A model generated the notes under the pieces. The model was not told where the DNA came from and did no database searches. It worked only from the letters and a program-made list of their open reading frames with translations. A DNA stretch of 46,073 nucleotides, from NCBI GenBank assembly GCA_946407975.1, contig CAMJQC010000018.1, positions 1-46,073 on the forward strand, in the 5' to 3' direction. Origin of the DNA: an uncultured Bacteroidales bacterium. Lineage in GTDB: Bacteria; Bacteroidota; Bacteroidia; Bacteroidales; F082. Made by a program: the position numbers and the translations under genes. This document shows positions 45,122 to 46,073 of this stretch, piece by piece; position 1 is the first letter of the stretch, and every line of letters starts with the position of its first letter.

Positions 45122-46073
45122 ATGAATCAAGACGAATTCTTTAAAAAGATAACCGCTCATGCGAAAGAATACGGTTTCATCTTCCAGTCGAGCGAAATTT
45201 ATGACGGACTGTCGGCTGTCTATGACTATGGTCAGAACGGCGTGGAGCTGAAGAAAAACATCCGCGAATATTGGTGGAAAGCCATGGTGCAGATGCATGA
45301 AAACATCGTTGGCATCGACGCCGCCATCTTCATGCACCCCACCACATGGAAAGCCTCAGGCCACGTTGACGCCTTCAACGACCCGCTCATCGACAACAAA
45401 GACAGCAAGAAACGCTATCGCGCCGACGTGCTGGTAGAAGACTATATGGCTAAGATTGAGGAAAAGATCAACAAGGAAGTCGAGAAAGCCAGGAAGCGCT
45501 TCGGCGACGCCTTCAACGAGGAACAGTTTGTGACCACCAACCCACGCGTCCTCGAACACAAGGCCAAGATTGAGGAAATCAGCCACCGCCTATATGGTGC
45601 CATGGAGAAGAATGACCTCGACGCCATCAAGCAGCTCATCCTCGACCTCGAAATCGTTTGCCCCATCAGCGGCACCCGCAACTGGACCGACGTGCGTCAG
45701 TTTAACCTGATGTTTGCCACCAAGATGGGCAGCGTGGCCGATGGCTCCGATACCATCTATCTGCGTCCCGAGACGGCACAAGGCATCTTCGTCAACTACC
45801 TCAATGTGCAGAAGACAGGCCGCATGAAGATTCCGTTCGGCATCGCCCAGACCGGCAAAGCCTTCCGCAACGAGATTGTGGCGCGTCAGTTCATCTTCCG
45901 CATGCGCGAATTCGAGCAGATGGAGATGCAGTTCTTCGTCCGTCCTGGCACGGAGCTTGAATGGTTCCAACACTGGAAGCAGGAGCGCCTCGCTTGGCAC
46001 CTCTCCTTGGGTCTGCCTGCCGAGAAATACCGTTTCCACGACCACGAGAAGCTGGCCCACTACGCCAACGCCG
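45122..46073 (+). CDS. glyS: Glycyl-tRNA synthetase, dimeric class II type, N-terminal part (cut by window edge)
   Basis: Charges tRNA-Gly. About 317 codons are present, starting MNQDEFFKKITAHAKEYGFI. The dimeric (eukaryote/archaeal-like) GlyRS motifs are clear: SSEIYDGLSAVYDYGQNGVE, FMHPTTWKASGHVDAF, FNLMFATKMG, LRPETAQGIFVNYLNV and the class II motif 2 region FRNEIVARQFIFRMREFEQM. The C-terminal half and anticodon-binding domain lie outside. The two-subunit GlyQS type is excluded by these motifs. Confidence 0.96.
   Translation, partial: MNQDEFFKKITAHAKEYGFIFQSSEIYDGLSAVYDYGQNGVELKKNIREYWWKAMVQMHENIVGIDAAIFMHPTTWKASGHVDAFNDPLIDNKDSKKRYRADVLVEDYMAKIEEKINKEVEKARKRFGDAFNEEQFVTTNPRVLEHKAKIEEISHRLYGAMEKNDLDAIKQLILDLEIVCPISGTRNWTDVRQFNLMFATKMGSVADGSDTIYLRPETAQGIFVNYLNVQKTGRMKIPFGIAQTGKAFRNEIVARQFIFRMREFEQMEMQFFVRPGTELEWFQHWKQERLAWHLSLGLPAEKYRFHDHEKLAHYANA

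Overview
The window reads as a chromosomal piece of an anaerobic, Bacteroidales-like member of the Bacteroidota. About twenty genes or operons are preceded by the Bacteroidota -7 promoter box TAnnTTTG, and Shine-Dalgarno sites are essentially absent. Gene families and order are typical of the phylum: ftsX, DUF3098, uppP, truB, queA; an S46 dipeptidyl-peptidase; CotH-like proteins with type IX secretion (T9SS) C-terminal sorting domains. HydE points to [FeFe]-hydrogenase metabolism. There is no phage, insertion sequence, CRISPR array or rRNA. The only RNA gene seen is tRNA-Leu(CAA).

Layout. 1-2413 (minus): gatE and the start of gatD, the archaeal-type Glu-tRNA(Gln) amidotransferase. 2731-6338: a THUMP methyltransferase, then pth, rplY and prs on the other strand. 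6589-8379: tRNA-Leu and enolase. 8508-11581 (minus): a DUF2130 protein, a LemA-like protein and a membrane protein. 11791-15934: rlmN, a YqiA-like esterase and a DPP7-type S46 peptidase. 16172-21899: two tandem T9SS-exported CotH-like proteins and a membrane-anchored GH16-like protein. 21961-34176 (minus): an eight-gene operon of three AlgI-like MBOAT acyltransferases and five AlgJ/AlgX-like SGNH proteins. 34296-37988: a U32 (RlhA/TrhP-like) protein and an MsbA-type ABC exporter. 38068-39675 (minus): a methylcrotonyl-CoA-carboxylase-type beta subunit. 39848-46073: ftsX, DUF3098, uppP, truB, queA, hydE and the start of glyS.

The most unusual part is 16-34 kb. The SGNH/MBOAT operon looks like a multi-enzyme O-acylation machine for an extracytoplasmic glycan, with no glycosyltransferase nearby. 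All five SGNH proteins carry one to three copies of a roughly 40-residue helical module near the C terminus. The same module occurs in the convergent GH16-like protein, which links the two physically. All five keep the catalytic Ser and the His-Trp pair but lack the Asp of the usual Asp-x-His motif. I do not know a description of this set as a system.

Other notable signals are archaeal-type GatDE in a bacterium; a dispersed palindromic repeat family with one copy inserted in frame inside the U32 gene; and promoter boxes so close to the start codons of rlmN and the U32 gene that both transcripts should be leaderless.
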